Assembly: GCA_021791815.1 (NCBI GenBank)
Contig: JAJYVV010000009.1
Span: 1 to 45,684 of the forward strand
Source: Bacillota bacterium
Lineage (GTDB): Bacteria; Bacillota; Sulfobacillia; RBS10-35; JAJYVN01
DNA length: 45,684 bases
Direction of reading: 5' to 3'
Shown: positions 7,560 to 15,854 of the stretch, in pieces
Layout of the letters: every line of letters begins with the position of its first letter
How positions within the stretch are numbered: the first letter of the stretch is position 1
Position numbers and translations under genes: made by a program
The notes under the pieces: model-generated
What the model saw: the letters and a program-made list of their open reading frames with translations, nothing else
Database searches by the model: none
What the model was told of the DNA's origin: nothing

Positions 7560-8603
7560 ATGGCCACCGACTGGCTCGACCGCCTCAACCGGGAGGAAAC
7601 CGCCTACGAGGTGGCCGGGGCCCGCGCCGATATCCTGCACTGGGCGTATCAGCCGGAACTCCCCGACAACGCGCCCCACCGCCACACCTACTTCGAGGTC
7701 TGCCAGGTCGGCCGCCGTGGGGCCGGCCTGTTCCATGTCGAGGGGCGGGCGATCCCCCTCCGGCCCGGCACGCTCTTCGTCGCGCGGCCGGGAGTGATGC
7801 ACCAGATCACCAACACGGCGCGCCCGTGGATGGAGCTCTATTGGGTGTCGTACCAACTCAGCCCCGCCCCGCCGCCCGCGGGGCCCGGGACCGGCGGGGC
7901 CGGTGGTCCCGGGGACGGCTCGGCGCCCGGCGGCGCCGGGTGGGGCGGCAGCACCCCCGTGCGCGCGCTCCCGGCGGTGCTGCGCGCGTTCGCGCAGTCT
8001 CCCGCGGCGGCTGTGCCGGACCCCGGGGGCCGCGTCGGAACGGCGTGGCGCGCGGTCCGGGCGCTCGCGCCGGCAGCCGGACCGCAGACGCTGCGGCACG
8101 CCGTGGCGGCCCTCGTGCTCTCGGTGGCCGAGGCCTTCGCGCCCGGGGCCGACGGACCCGCGGCGCCGATGGGCAGCGCGGCTCGGAGCGGCCCGGCCGC
8201 GGACGCCGGTACGCCGGGGCGGTCCGGGCCGCTTCCCCCGGCCGTCCGCGTCGCCCTGCGCCACATCCACGACAACGTGGACGGCCACCTGGCCTCGGAG
8301 GAGATCGCCCGCCAGGCGGGCGTGTCGTCCCGCCACCTGTCGCGGCTCATGCGGCAGCACGCCGGCACGACGGTCGCGGGCTACGTCCTGTGCGCGCGGC
8401 TGCAGGTGGCGTGCCACCTGCTCCGGCGCTCGCCCCTGCCGGTCAAGGAAGTGGCGGCCCGCTCCGGCTATCCCGACGTGCACCACTTCACGCGCATGTT
8501 CGCCCGCCACATGGGATGCCCGCCCGCCGCCTACCGCCGGGGGGACGGGCCCGCCCGCGGTCCCCTTGTCCGGAATGGGCAAATGCCTGGCAGGCTGGTC
8601 TAA
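7560..8603 (+). CDS. AraC-family transcriptional regulator
   Basis: The 347-residue protein has an N-terminal cupin sensor domain: HRHTYFEVCQVGRRG and the 'RPGTLFVARPGVMHQI' metal/sugar-binding barrel, residues 35-90. A long Ala/Gly/Pro-rich middle follows (about 100-220). The C-terminal double helix-turn-helix (about 230-335) contains LASEEIARQAGVSSRHLSRL and VKEVAARSGYPDVHHFTRMF, the classic AraC/XylS DNA-contact helices, ending in the GCPPAAYRRG motif. Such cupin-AraC proteins sense sugars or small acids. The effector is unknown; rhamnose is possible given the operon 8 kb away, but nothing links them directly. ATG 7560 follows a weak G-rich site. The PhyH gene lies 142 bases downstream in the same direction. 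Confidence 0.9.
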   Translation: MATDWLDRLNREETAYEVAGARADILHWAYQPELPDNAPHRHTYFEVCQVGRRGAGLFHVEGRAIPLRPGTLFVARPGVMHQITNTARPWMELYWVSYQLSPAPPPAGPGTGGAGGPGDGSAPGGAGWGGSTPVRALPAVLRAFAQSPAAAVPDPGGRVGTAWRAVRALAPAAGPQTLRHAVAALVLSVAEAFAPGADGPAAPMGSAARSGPAADAGTPGRSGPLPPAVRVALRHIHDNVDGHLASEEIARQAGVSSRHLSRLMRQHAGTTVAGYVLCARLQVACHLLRRSPLPVKEVAARSGYPDVHHFTRMFARHMGCPPAAYRRGDGPARGPLVRNGQMPGRLV

Positions 8604-8745
8604 AGCCAGCGGGGCGCCGCTCCCGTAGGCTGACGGACGCGGGGTGCGCCCGCCTCCGCGCGCGGGATGTCCGGCGGCTCCACGCAGGGCACGGCGCGCG
8701 GCCGGGACCGCGCCGCTGCGGGCACCGAGCGGGAGGGACGCGCGC

Positions 8746-9621
8746 ATGTTGACGTCCGAGCAATTGGCCTCCTACCACGAGACCGGGTACATCCTCGTCC
8801 GCGGCCTGTTCAGCCGCCCGGAGGCGGCGGCGCTCCGCGACGAGGCCCGCGACCTCATCGCCCGACTGCAGAGGATCCGCAACGTCGAAGCCACGTGGGG
8901 CGCGGCCCGGGCCCTCTCGGCCGAAGCCGCGTCCACCCAGTTGCTGCACTGCCACGACGCCCAGTTCTATTCCGCCGCGTTCTCGCGCCTGATCGTCGAC
9001 GACCGCCTCACCTCCGTGGCGTCCTCGATCATCGGCGGCCCGAACGTGCAGCTCCATCACACGAAGATCTTCATCAAGCCGGCCGAGCGGGGCTCGCCCT
9101 TCCCGCTGCACCAGGACTACCCGTTCTTCCCCCATGAGCGGCACAGCATGATCGCGGCCATCTGCCACTTCGACGAGGCGCCGGTGGAGAAGGGCTGCGT
9201 GGCGGTCGTGCCGGGCAGCCACAGGCAGGGCCCCCTGCCGCACGACCGCGAGGGTGGGTGGCACCTGCCCGTCGACCGCTACCCCGTGGAGAGCGCCGTC
9301 CCGTGCCCCGCCGAGCCGGGCGACGTCCTCTTCTTCAGCTACCTCACCATCCACGGTTCGGGCATCAACCGCACCAACGAGCCGCGGACGACCATCCTGG
9401 TGCAGATGCGCGACCCCGAGGACCCCCCGTCCGTACGCACCCACGAATCCCGGGGCCAGGGCATGATGCTGCGCGGCATCGACCCGTCGTGCTGCACCGT
9501 GGTGCCGGCATCGGAGGCCGTGAAGGCGGGCCCGGCCGTCCCCGGTATGGGAGGCGCGATGGGAGGGCCCGCCCCAGCCATGGGAGGCGCCGGAGCGCCG
9601 GGCATGGGCGGCCGGATGTGA
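8746..9621 (+). CDS. Phytanoyl-CoA dioxygenase (PhyH) family protein 1
   Basis: A 291-residue Fe(II)/2-oxoglutarate oxygenase. The iron triad is visible as His and Asp in LHQDYPFFPHE (about residue 121) and the distal His in LTIHGSGINRT (about 203). The Arg that holds 2-oxoglutarate follows in NEPRTTILVQMRDP. The N-terminus, QLASYHETGYILVRGLFS, is the typical PhyH opening. The substrate is not predictable; bacterial members hydroxylate lipids, sugars or secondary metabolites. An odd tail of about 30 residues is made of Gly, Met, Ala and Pro (GMGGAMGGPAPAMGGAGAPG), absent from the two other PhyH proteins here. ATG 8746 has GGGAGGGA eight bases upstream. Confidence 0.9.
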   Translation: MLTSEQLASYHETGYILVRGLFSRPEAAALRDEARDLIARLQRIRNVEATWGAARALSAEAASTQLLHCHDAQFYSAAFSRLIVDDRLTSVASSIIGGPNVQLHHTKIFIKPAERGSPFPLHQDYPFFPHERHSMIAAICHFDEAPVEKGCVAVVPGSHRQGPLPHDREGGWHLPVDRYPVESAVPCPAEPGDVLFFSYLTIHGSGINRTNEPRTTILVQMRDPEDPPSVRTHESRGQGMMLRGIDPSCCTVVPASEAVKAGPAVPGMGGAMGGPAPAMGGAGAPGMGGRM

Positions 9622-9728
9622 CGGGCGGCCTGCGCGGGTGCGGCGGGCCGCGCACGCGCCCGGGGCCAGGCGGCTCCGGGAGGGAGCAGGGGGCGCCGTT
9701 TGGGGGCACGCCGCCCATCCCCCGGCGA

Positions 9729-10288
9729 CTACCCCTGCGGTAGGAAGAACGCGGCCACGTCCTCGTCGATGCCGGGGAAGAAGTCGCAGCGGAGGGTCTC
9801 CCGCGGCCGGAACACCGCCGCCTCCCCGTATCCGTCCGGCGCGAGTCGGAGGATGCGCACGGTCTCCTCCTCGGGGTCGGCGATCCAGGACCAGGGGATG
9901 CCGTCGCGCTCATACACGTGGCGCTTGAGCAGCGTGTCGCGGCGGCGGCTTCCTTCCGATAGGAGCTCGACGGCCAGATCGGGCGCGCCCTCGACATGGT
10001 CGTCGCGAACGACCGCCAGATGCGCTCGCGTGACGAACAGAAGGTCCGGCTGGAGCACGTCGTGCGACGACAGGACCACGTCCTGGGGTGCCGCTGCGGC
10101 CAGGCCCGGACGGCCCGGTCCAGGAACCGTGCCACACGTCCACTGGACCTGCTGATGACGCCAGTTCGGCGAAGGGCTGACGATCAGGTCCCCCCCGAGC
10201 ACCTCGTACCGGCGGCCGTCGTCGGGCGCGGCCCGAAGATCCTCGTACGTAAACCGCCCGACCGGGGTGGAGCGGGTCCGGCACTCAC
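9729..10288 (-). pseudogene. Uma2-family (DUF820) endonuclease-like gene, frameshifted
   Basis: A Uma2-like restriction-endonuclease-fold protein is recognisable. An FTYEDLRAAPDDGRRYEVLGG start is followed by DLIVSPSPNWRHQQV, then DVVLSSHDVLQPDLLFV and GAPDLAVELLSEGSRRRD with the catalytic Asp and Glu, then a VYERDGIPWSWIADPEEETV end. A strong GGAGGAGG site precedes GTG 10288, but that frame reaches the domain only after a one-base shift near 10255. The stretch after HQQV (about 10140-10080) lacks the expected helix, which instead appears in another frame as VARFLDRAVRAWPQ. So three frame breaks are likely. Uma2 proteins are of unclear role and often occur in many copies. Confidence 0.65.
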
Positions 10289-10578
10289 GACGGCACCTCC
10301 TCCCAGACCCGACGCGCCCTCTGGCGCGCCACGTCGACCGGCCCCCACGCTGCCGGCGCCGGCCCTGCGCGCGTTCTGCGCGATCCTACCGTCCCCGGCG
10401 CACAAGCGACCACGCGACGTCCGGAAGGCCGTTCGGGCCGCCTGATGGGCGGGACATGCGCGTGCGCGTCCACGGCGGACCACCCGGCTCCGAGCCGCCG
10501 ACCACGCGGCGGGTCAAGGCCATGGCCGGCCCGCCGCGGCCGCGGGGGCCGGCAGCGGATGGCGAGCTCGCGCCCCAT

Positions 10579-11748
10579 TCAGTGGTGGAACAGGCGCAAT
10601 CCCGAAAGGCACATGACCATGTCGTGCTCGTCCGCGGCGGCGACGACCTCCGCATCCCGCTCGGATCCCCCGGGCTGCCAGATGTAGCGGACGCCGGTGC
10701 GGGCGGCGCGGTCGACGTTGTCGCGGAACGGGATGAAGCCGTCGCTCGCCAGGGCGACGCCGCGCAGCCGCCCCAGCCACGCGGCCCGCTCCTCGGCAGA
10801 CAGCCCCGGCGGAAGTTCGGGGCCGCCCGGCAGGGGCTCCCCGGCGAGCCACGCGTCGGTGGCGTTGTCGCGCGCCGGGCGCGGCGCGCCCGGCGGGAAG
10901 GGCAGCGCGAGCGCGCGGGGGTGCTGGCGGAGCCACCAGTTCTCCGCCTTGCCGCAGGCCAGCCGCGTGCAGTGGATCCGGGCCTGCTGCCCCGCCCCGA
11001 CCCCGATGGCCTGGCCGTCCACGGCGAGGCAGACGCTGTTGCTGGGCGTGTAGCGGAGGACGATGGCCGCCAGCACCATGTCGCGTGCGGCCTCCGGCGG
11101 GACGTCCTTGCGCCGCGTCGCCGGGGTGCCCTCCTCGACCGGCTGGGCGCTGCGGGGTTGGCGGAAGGCGACCCCGAAGACCTCGCGCCGCTCCTCGGCC
11201 GGGGGCTCCCACGCAGGGTCCATGCGCAGGACCAGGTAGCCGCCGCCCTTCTTGCGCCGCAGTCGCTCCAGGGCCGCCGGCTCGTAGCCCGGGGCCACAA
11301 CGCCGTCGGAGACCTCGCGGCCGAGCAGTTCGGCCGCCGACTCGTCCACGGGATCGCTGAAGGCGGCGAAGTCGCCGAACGAGGCCATGCGGTCGGCGCC
11401 GCGCGCACGGGCGTACGCCGCCGCCACCGGCGAGAGCCCGGAAGCCGGGACGCGGCAGGCGGCGGCCAGCCCCGGATCCAGGGGCAGCCCGAGGGCCGCG
11501 CCCGCAGGGGTGACGTGCTTCAGGGACGCGGCCGCGGGCAGAGCGAACCGCGCGCGCAGGGCGCGCACGAGCTGCCATCCGAACAGGGCATCCAGGAGGT
11601 TGATGTACCCGGGCCGCCCGCAGAGGACCTCGAGCGGCAGCGGCCCGCCCGCGGCCGCCTCCACGGATGCCGGCACCTGGTCGGGGTTCAGCCCATACCG
11701 CAGCTGCAGAGCACTCCCGGACCCCGCCGGGTGCGCGCCTTCCGCCAT
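10579..11748 (-). CDS. Monofunctional AICAR transformylase (PurH transformylase domain only)
   Basis: The 389-residue protein matches only the C-terminal half of PurH: transfer of a formyl group from 10-formyl-THF to AICAR, the ninth step of IMP synthesis. Visible motifs are LRYGLNPDQ at the start, SLKHVTPAGAALG with the catalytic Lys-His, YTPSNSVCLA, IGVGAGQQARIHCT and ASDGFIPFRDNVDRA followed by IWQPGGSERD. No IMP cyclohydrolase (MGS-like) domain precedes it, so FAICAR ring closure must come from another protein. ATG 11748 is chosen because family proteins start just before the LRYG motif; GTG 11796 is an alternative. It is flanked by broken genes and is not in a pur operon here. Confidence 0.85.
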   Translation of the reverse strand: MAEGAHPAGSGSALQLRYGLNPDQVPASVEAAAGGPLPLEVLCGRPGYINLLDALFGWQLVRALRARFALPAAASLKHVTPAGAALGLPLDPGLAAACRVPASGLSPVAAAYARARGADRMASFGDFAAFSDPVDESAAELLGREVSDGVVAPGYEPAALERLRRKKGGGYLVLRMDPAWEPPAEERREVFGVAFRQPRSAQPVEEGTPATRRKDVPPEAARDMVLAAIVLRYTPSNSVCLAVDGQAIGVGAGQQARIHCTRLACGKAENWWLRQHPRALALPFPPGAPRPARDNATDAWLAGEPLPGGPELPPGLSAEERAAWLGRLRGVALASDGFIPFRDNVDRAARTGVRYIWQPGGSERDAEVVAAADEHDMVMCLSGLRLFHH

Positions 11749-11822
11749 GTCCGCCACCTTCGCGAGCCCCGCCCCTGCGCGGGATGTTGGATGCACGGGC
11801 GCGGACCGTCCGTGCCCGGGCC

Positions 11823-11828
11823 ATCATA
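11823..11828 (-). promoter_or_regulatory. Candidate -10 element (TATGAT) for the AICAR transformylase gene
   Basis: Minus-strand TATGAT lies 75 bases before ATG 11748, in an otherwise AT-poor region. No good -35 is seen, so this is weak support only. An identical -10 lies before the MMPL gene. Confidence 0.3.
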
Positions 11829-11879
11829 GCCGATCCGGACCGTCCGCAGCGGATCCCGCCCCTCCCGCGCGAGCGCGGC

Positions 11880-13110
11880 GCGCCGACCGCGGGCTCCCCC
11901 ACCGGCACCGGCGCCGGGGCACGTCCGTCGCAGCGGGCCCGCAGGGCCTTGCGGTCCGGGCAGCCCGCCTTGTGCAGGACGTTGCGCACGTGGAACTTGA
12001 CCGTGTTCCGGCTGATGCAGAGTTCGGCCGCGATGTCGGCCGCCGCGGCGCCCGCGCGCGGCAGGGTCGGCGGCGCGTCCGCGCCGCGGCCCGCGGGAAC
12101 TGGGCCAGGAGCGGCGCCAGGACGAACAGGACCACCGCGCCGATCGCCGCGGCCGCGGGAGGGTTGGGCAGGTGCGCCGCTCCCGTCACCCGCGCGGTGC
12201 CCGAGACCACAAGCACGTTCCAGGCGGGCGCCACGCCGACATGGCCGGCCATCACGGCCGCCCAGGACACGAGGAACAGGGGCGGCGCGTACCCCCCCGC
12301 CGAGCAGGGCGAAGCCGACCCCGAGGCAGGCCAGCGTCCAGGGCACGATCCGGGTGAGCATCCCCGGGCGCGGCCGCCAGGCAGGACGCGGCGATGGAGG
12401 ACAAGTCGCCGAGCCAGCGCGTGGCGGCGAGGGATCCGGTGGCCGGCGCGCTGTGCATGATGCCCCCGGCCACGAAGGCCGCCCGGCGAACCGCGACAGG
12501 AGGGCGGGCGGCAGGGGCCGCTCGCCCTCCGGACCCGTCCGCCTCTGGCACCACCCCAGGGCACCCTGCGCACAGCCGAGAAGCACGAGCCCCGGGAAAC
12601 GAACGGCGGAGGCGTCCGTCGGCACGCTGAACGCCCAGCCCACGACGTGGGCGACCCCGCCGGCGCCGGCCAGCACGAGCCTGGGCGGCGCTCGACGCCG
12701 CCGCCCCGCGCACCCACGCCAGGACGGGCCCGGCCGCGGGCAGGCCGAGCAACGCGGCGATCGCCTGCAGCCACACGTGCCCCGCGGGCAGGAACGCGGC
12801 GCCCGTCCACAGGAGCAGCATGGCGTACACGGGTACGGGGACGTCGCGCGGCGCCCGGCGGCGGCTCCAGGGCACGAGGCCAAGCACGTGGCTGAGGGAG
12901 AAGAGGCAGGCGAAGGCGGGACCGAAGCAGGGGAAGCAGAAAAGCCACGTCCACAGGCCGATGCCAGCCAGTAGCGCGCGCGGCTCGCGCCGAAGCCGGC
13001 CGGGGCCGGGCGCCAGGGTTCCCCCGGCGGTCAGGGCCTCAGGCAGTGGCGTCCATCCCCGCGGGGGCCACGGATTCCTCCGCTGATGGGCGCCCGCGGG
13101 GCCGGCGGTC
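11880..13110 (-). pseudogene. Membrane-bound LuxR-family regulator, shattered by frameshifts
   Basis: Hydrophobic helices followed by a LuxR DNA-binding domain are spread over all three minus frames. About 12985-12700 gives LLAGIGLWTWLFCFPCFG and AMLLLWTGAAFLPAGHVWLQ. About 12690-12560 gives LVLAGAGGVAHVVGWAF. About 12480-12380 gives FVAGGIMHSAPATGSLAATRW. About 12365-12295 gives RIVPWTLACLGVGFALLGGG. About 12290-12100 gives APPLFLVSWAAVMAGHVGVA and a further helix. About 12060-11930 gives ADIAAELCISRNTVKFHVRN, the LuxR recognition helix. At least five frame changes are needed to read one protein of roughly 400 residues with 8-10 helices. The conserved HTH suggests recent loss, or repeated base-calling errors in this stretch. 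Confidence 0.65.
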
Positions 13111-13147
13111 CACCGGGCAATCCGGATGCCGGGCCCGCCGCCCTCGG

Positions 13148-14023
13148 TCACGCCAGCCTGGGGCAGACCCTCGGGTCTCCGTAGTCGGGGACCCCGTCGA
13201 CCAGCCGGCAGAGTCGATCGTTGTGGTGGGCCGCGACCTTCCCGCCGGCGTACTCGTAGTGGCGGTGGCGGTTGTCCTCGGGCTGAAGGTGGATCGCGAT
13301 CGCGCGCCGCGGCTCGCTGCTCAGGTTGGCGCCGCTTCCGTGGATGAGGCGGCAGTGGTGGAAGCTCACCTGCCCGCGCCGCATGATCGCCGGCACCTTG
13401 ACCACGGCGTTGCCGCCCGTCTCGAACCGCCGCTCCAGGGCGTCGAGGTCGGGGTCGAAGAAGTCCAGGCGGTTCAGGGGCCAGCGGTGGCTGCCGTCGA
13501 CGAAGGTGATGGTCCCGATCGTCTCGTCGACGTCATGGAAGGCCACCCACGCCGTGAGCATCTCGTCGCTGCTCGCCACCATCCAGTACTGGCGGTCGGT
13601 GTGCCAGCCGACCTTGGCGGCCGCCGCCTCCACGATGGGCGGCTTGTAGAGGAGCTGGTCGTGCCAGAGGCGGATCGACGGCGAGCCGGTCAGCCGCCGT
13701 GCCACCGCGCCGATGGCCGGATAGCGCACCAAGGCGCCGAGTTCCTTCACCTGGAAGGAGGCGTAGTCGTTCTTGCGCATGGCCGTCCCGATCGGGGGCC
13801 TGAACCCCGCGGGCGGCCTCCAGCCGCTCGGCACGACCTGGTCGCGCTCGATCATGGGCGCGTCGTGGTCGCCCTCGTAGAAGCGCTCCATCCCCCGCGC
13901 CGCGGCGTCGACGACCTCGTCGGGGAGGATCTTCTTGGAGATGTAATAGCCGTGCTCACGGTAGAACGCGACGTCCTCGTCGGACGGCAGAGCCTCGGCG
14001 AGATCGATCGCGGCCTGTGCCAC
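13148..14023 (-). CDS. Phytanoyl-CoA dioxygenase (PhyH) family protein 2
   Basis: A 291-residue PhyH-type Fe(II)/2-oxoglutarate oxygenase. It opens with DEDVAFYREHGYYISKKILP. The iron-binding His and Asp lie in VGWHTDRQYWMV, the distal His in CRLIHGSGANLS, and the 2-oxoglutarate Arg in SEPRRAIAIHLQPED. The C-terminus carries YGDPRVCPRL, as in a group of PhyH proteins with a longer ordered end. It resembles its two neighbours only in the fold motifs, so these are not recent duplicates. GTG 14023 is used because upstream codons are low-complexity; the ribosome-binding site is poor. A flanking regulator remnant lies downstream. Confidence 0.88.
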   Translation of the reverse strand: MAQAAIDLAEALPSDEDVAFYREHGYYISKKILPDEVVDAAARGMERFYEGDHDAPMIERDQVVPSGWRPPAGFRPPIGTAMRKNDYASFQVKELGALVRYPAIGAVARRLTGSPSIRLWHDQLLYKPPIVEAAAAKVGWHTDRQYWMVASSDEMLTAWVAFHDVDETIGTITFVDGSHRWPLNRLDFFDPDLDALERRFETGGNAVVKVPAIMRRGQVSFHHCRLIHGSGANLSSEPRRAIAIHLQPEDNRHRHYEYAGGKVAAHHNDRLCRLVDGVPDYGDPRVCPRLA

Positions 14024-14310
14024 TGCCCATCCCCGCCGTCCGGGCGCCGGGGTGCGTCCCGGGCCTCGCCGCACGGGATACGCCCGCGGCGGCGGCGTCC
14101 CTGCCGGCCGCCCGCTGCTCGACGCCCTCGGCACGGGCGCGCCGGGAACGGCGGCGACGCGCCGGTACCCGAGGCCCCGGCCGGCCACATCTACCTGCAC
14201 ACGTTCACGCCCCGTCCTCGCCCGCACCGGGTGGCCGCCCGCCTGGCCCCGCCGCGAGGAACCACTCGTGGCGCGGAGCCCCGCCAAGTAGCGGCTGCCG
14301 GCCGCCCGGC

Positions 14311-14612
14311 CCGCTGACCGCCGAAGACCGCGGCGCCCTGGCCGTCGGGGCACGGAACACCCATCTGCCGGCCGTCCGCGCCATGCTCGACGCGGGGATG
14401 GAGCCCCGTGCCGAAGGGCCGGAGGCCTGCGCCGTGGATCCCGCCGCGTGGCACGGCTGCGCGGACACCGTCCACACCGGGCACACCAACGGCGACCATG
14501 CCGCCGTGGCGCGGCTGCCGATCGGGGCGAGGTCCCCCCCTTCCGACCGATGGCGCCCCCGGGGAGCGAGGCCGTCGCCGCGATCGTGCGCGACGCCGGC
14601 AGGCGGCCCGGC
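14311..14612 (+). pseudogene. Ankyrin-repeat protein remnant
   Basis: The plus strand reads LTAEDRGALAVGARNTHLPA and VRAMLDAGMEPRAEG, then AAWHGCADTV, then GDHAAVARLPIGA. After a frame change near 14545 it continues as GSEAVAAIVRDAGRR. Bacterial ankyrin proteins show the same order (AARxGxxxAVRxLLDAGxDPxA, AAWHGxADxVRLL, DHAAVxxLLxAGA). No good start codon or ribosome site fits, and repeats are shortened, so I read this as a decayed gene fragment. From 14024 to 14310 nothing recognisable is present. Confidence 0.5.
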
Positions 14613-14783
14613 AAGGCCGGTCGGGGCCTCGGGCACGTCATCCGGCCGCCCGCGCACCGGTGGTGGCCGCGGCGAGCGGGCGCAAAGCGCCTTGGCGGCG
14701 GCGGAGACGGGGCCGCCTCCGGGCCCGGCGAGCGGCGGCCCGGGGTGGACCGTCGCCCCCGCCTGGGGTGCCGTGCGCGCCTG

Positions 14784-15575
14784 TTACGCTCCGCCCTGCT
14801 TGGCGAACCGCCCCGGCTCCGCCGCCTCCACGACCTCCCGCATGCCCGCCCACTCCCGCCAGATGTCGGTCATGCACTCCCAGTGGACCGCATCATGGTC
14901 CACGTGCGACAGGCGGAAGAAGATCGCGTAGCGCACGTGGGGCGAGGCGTTGCCGGCGACGCCGTGGGCCAGCTGGTAGTGGCAGAGCACCGCGTCGCCC
15001 GCCCGGGCGGTGATCTGGCGGAAAGGCGGCATCTCGACCTTGGGCATCCCGTCCAGAAGCGCCTGGGGCCCGACCTCGCGGAAGTAGCCCTCGAACTGGC
15101 GGTGCGTGCCGGGCCAGACGCTGAAGTTGCCGGAAAAGGCCTCCGGCACATCGCTCAGGTAGACGCCGGCCAGGGCGGTGAAGTTGGCGATGGTGCCCTT
15201 GGGCACGCCGTTGGTCGGGCTGTACATGCCGTCGATGTGCGGTCCGGGGCGATGGGGCTCGCCGTCGCGGGGGAAGCGCAGGGCGATCTGGCCGCCGCGA
15301 ACCGGGCGCAGCGCGCCGCGCCCGACGGCGGACTCGCAGAGGTCGAAGAGCGGGGAACGATTCATGAGGTCGGTGATCGCCGTGCTGGACTGCATCTCCG
15401 GGCAGTAGCTGCGAGCACGGAACTGCTCGAGGTTGTCGGGGTGCATGCCGTGCTCGCCGAGCGAGGCGTTGATGGCGCGGAGCGCCTGCCGCACGGCGGC
15501 CGCCGGCACGACGCCCGGGAGCAGGACGTAGCCGTCCTCATACAGCGCGCGCTTCTGGCCCATCGTCAGATCCAT
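14784..15575 (-). CDS. Phytanoyl-CoA dioxygenase (PhyH) family protein 3
   Basis: A 263-residue PhyH-type oxygenase starting at ATG 15575 after a strong GGGGGAGGGG site. The N-terminus TMGQKRALYEDGYVLLPGVV is typical. Iron ligands are His and Asp in GPHIDGMYSP (about residue 112) and the distal His in HYQLAHGVAGN. The 2-oxoglutarate Arg is in HVRYAIFFRLSH. FSVWPGTHRQFEGYF is the usual 'xxPGSH' loop. Members with HxDG and a WPGSH loop are common in Planctomycetota and Armatimonadota genomes; the substrate is unknown. It is divergent from the potassium channel gene, with a 279-base spacer in which I see no clear promoter. Confidence 0.88.
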   Translation of the reverse strand: MDLTMGQKRALYEDGYVLLPGVVPAAAVRQALRAINASLGEHGMHPDNLEQFRARSYCPEMQSSTAITDLMNRSPLFDLCESAVGRGALRPVRGGQIALRFPRDGEPHRPGPHIDGMYSPTNGVPKGTIANFTALAGVYLSDVPEAFSGNFSVWPGTHRQFEGYFREVGPQALLDGMPKVEMPPFRQITARAGDAVLCHYQLAHGVAGNASPHVRYAIFFRLSHVDHDAVHWECMTDIWREWAGMREVVEAAEPGRFAKQGGA

Positions 15576-15854
15576 CGGGACCCCTCCCCCGTGCCGGTGG
15601 GCGCCGCCGAGGCGGCCCGGCTCCGGCCCGCTCGGGATGCGCGGCCGCGCCCGGCCGCTCCTGCCGCGCCCCGTACCCGGCCGCGGGCGGACGCCGGCCC
15701 CGCAGGGACGCAGGCCCCGCCGCCGAACGTCGTCCCCGCTGCCGCCCCCAGGGCGGCGGGGATGCGGCGCGGGCCCCGGGCTGTGGCCCGTCGCCGGCGG
15801 GAGGCGCGCCAGTTGGCCAGGGGCGGCGCCCCGTCCGGGCCGGATCGCACCGCC

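Noticed and set aside
8595-8611. GCTGG/CCAGC hairpin at the end of the AraC gene as a terminator
   Set aside because: Only a five-base stem without a T-run; too weak to report.
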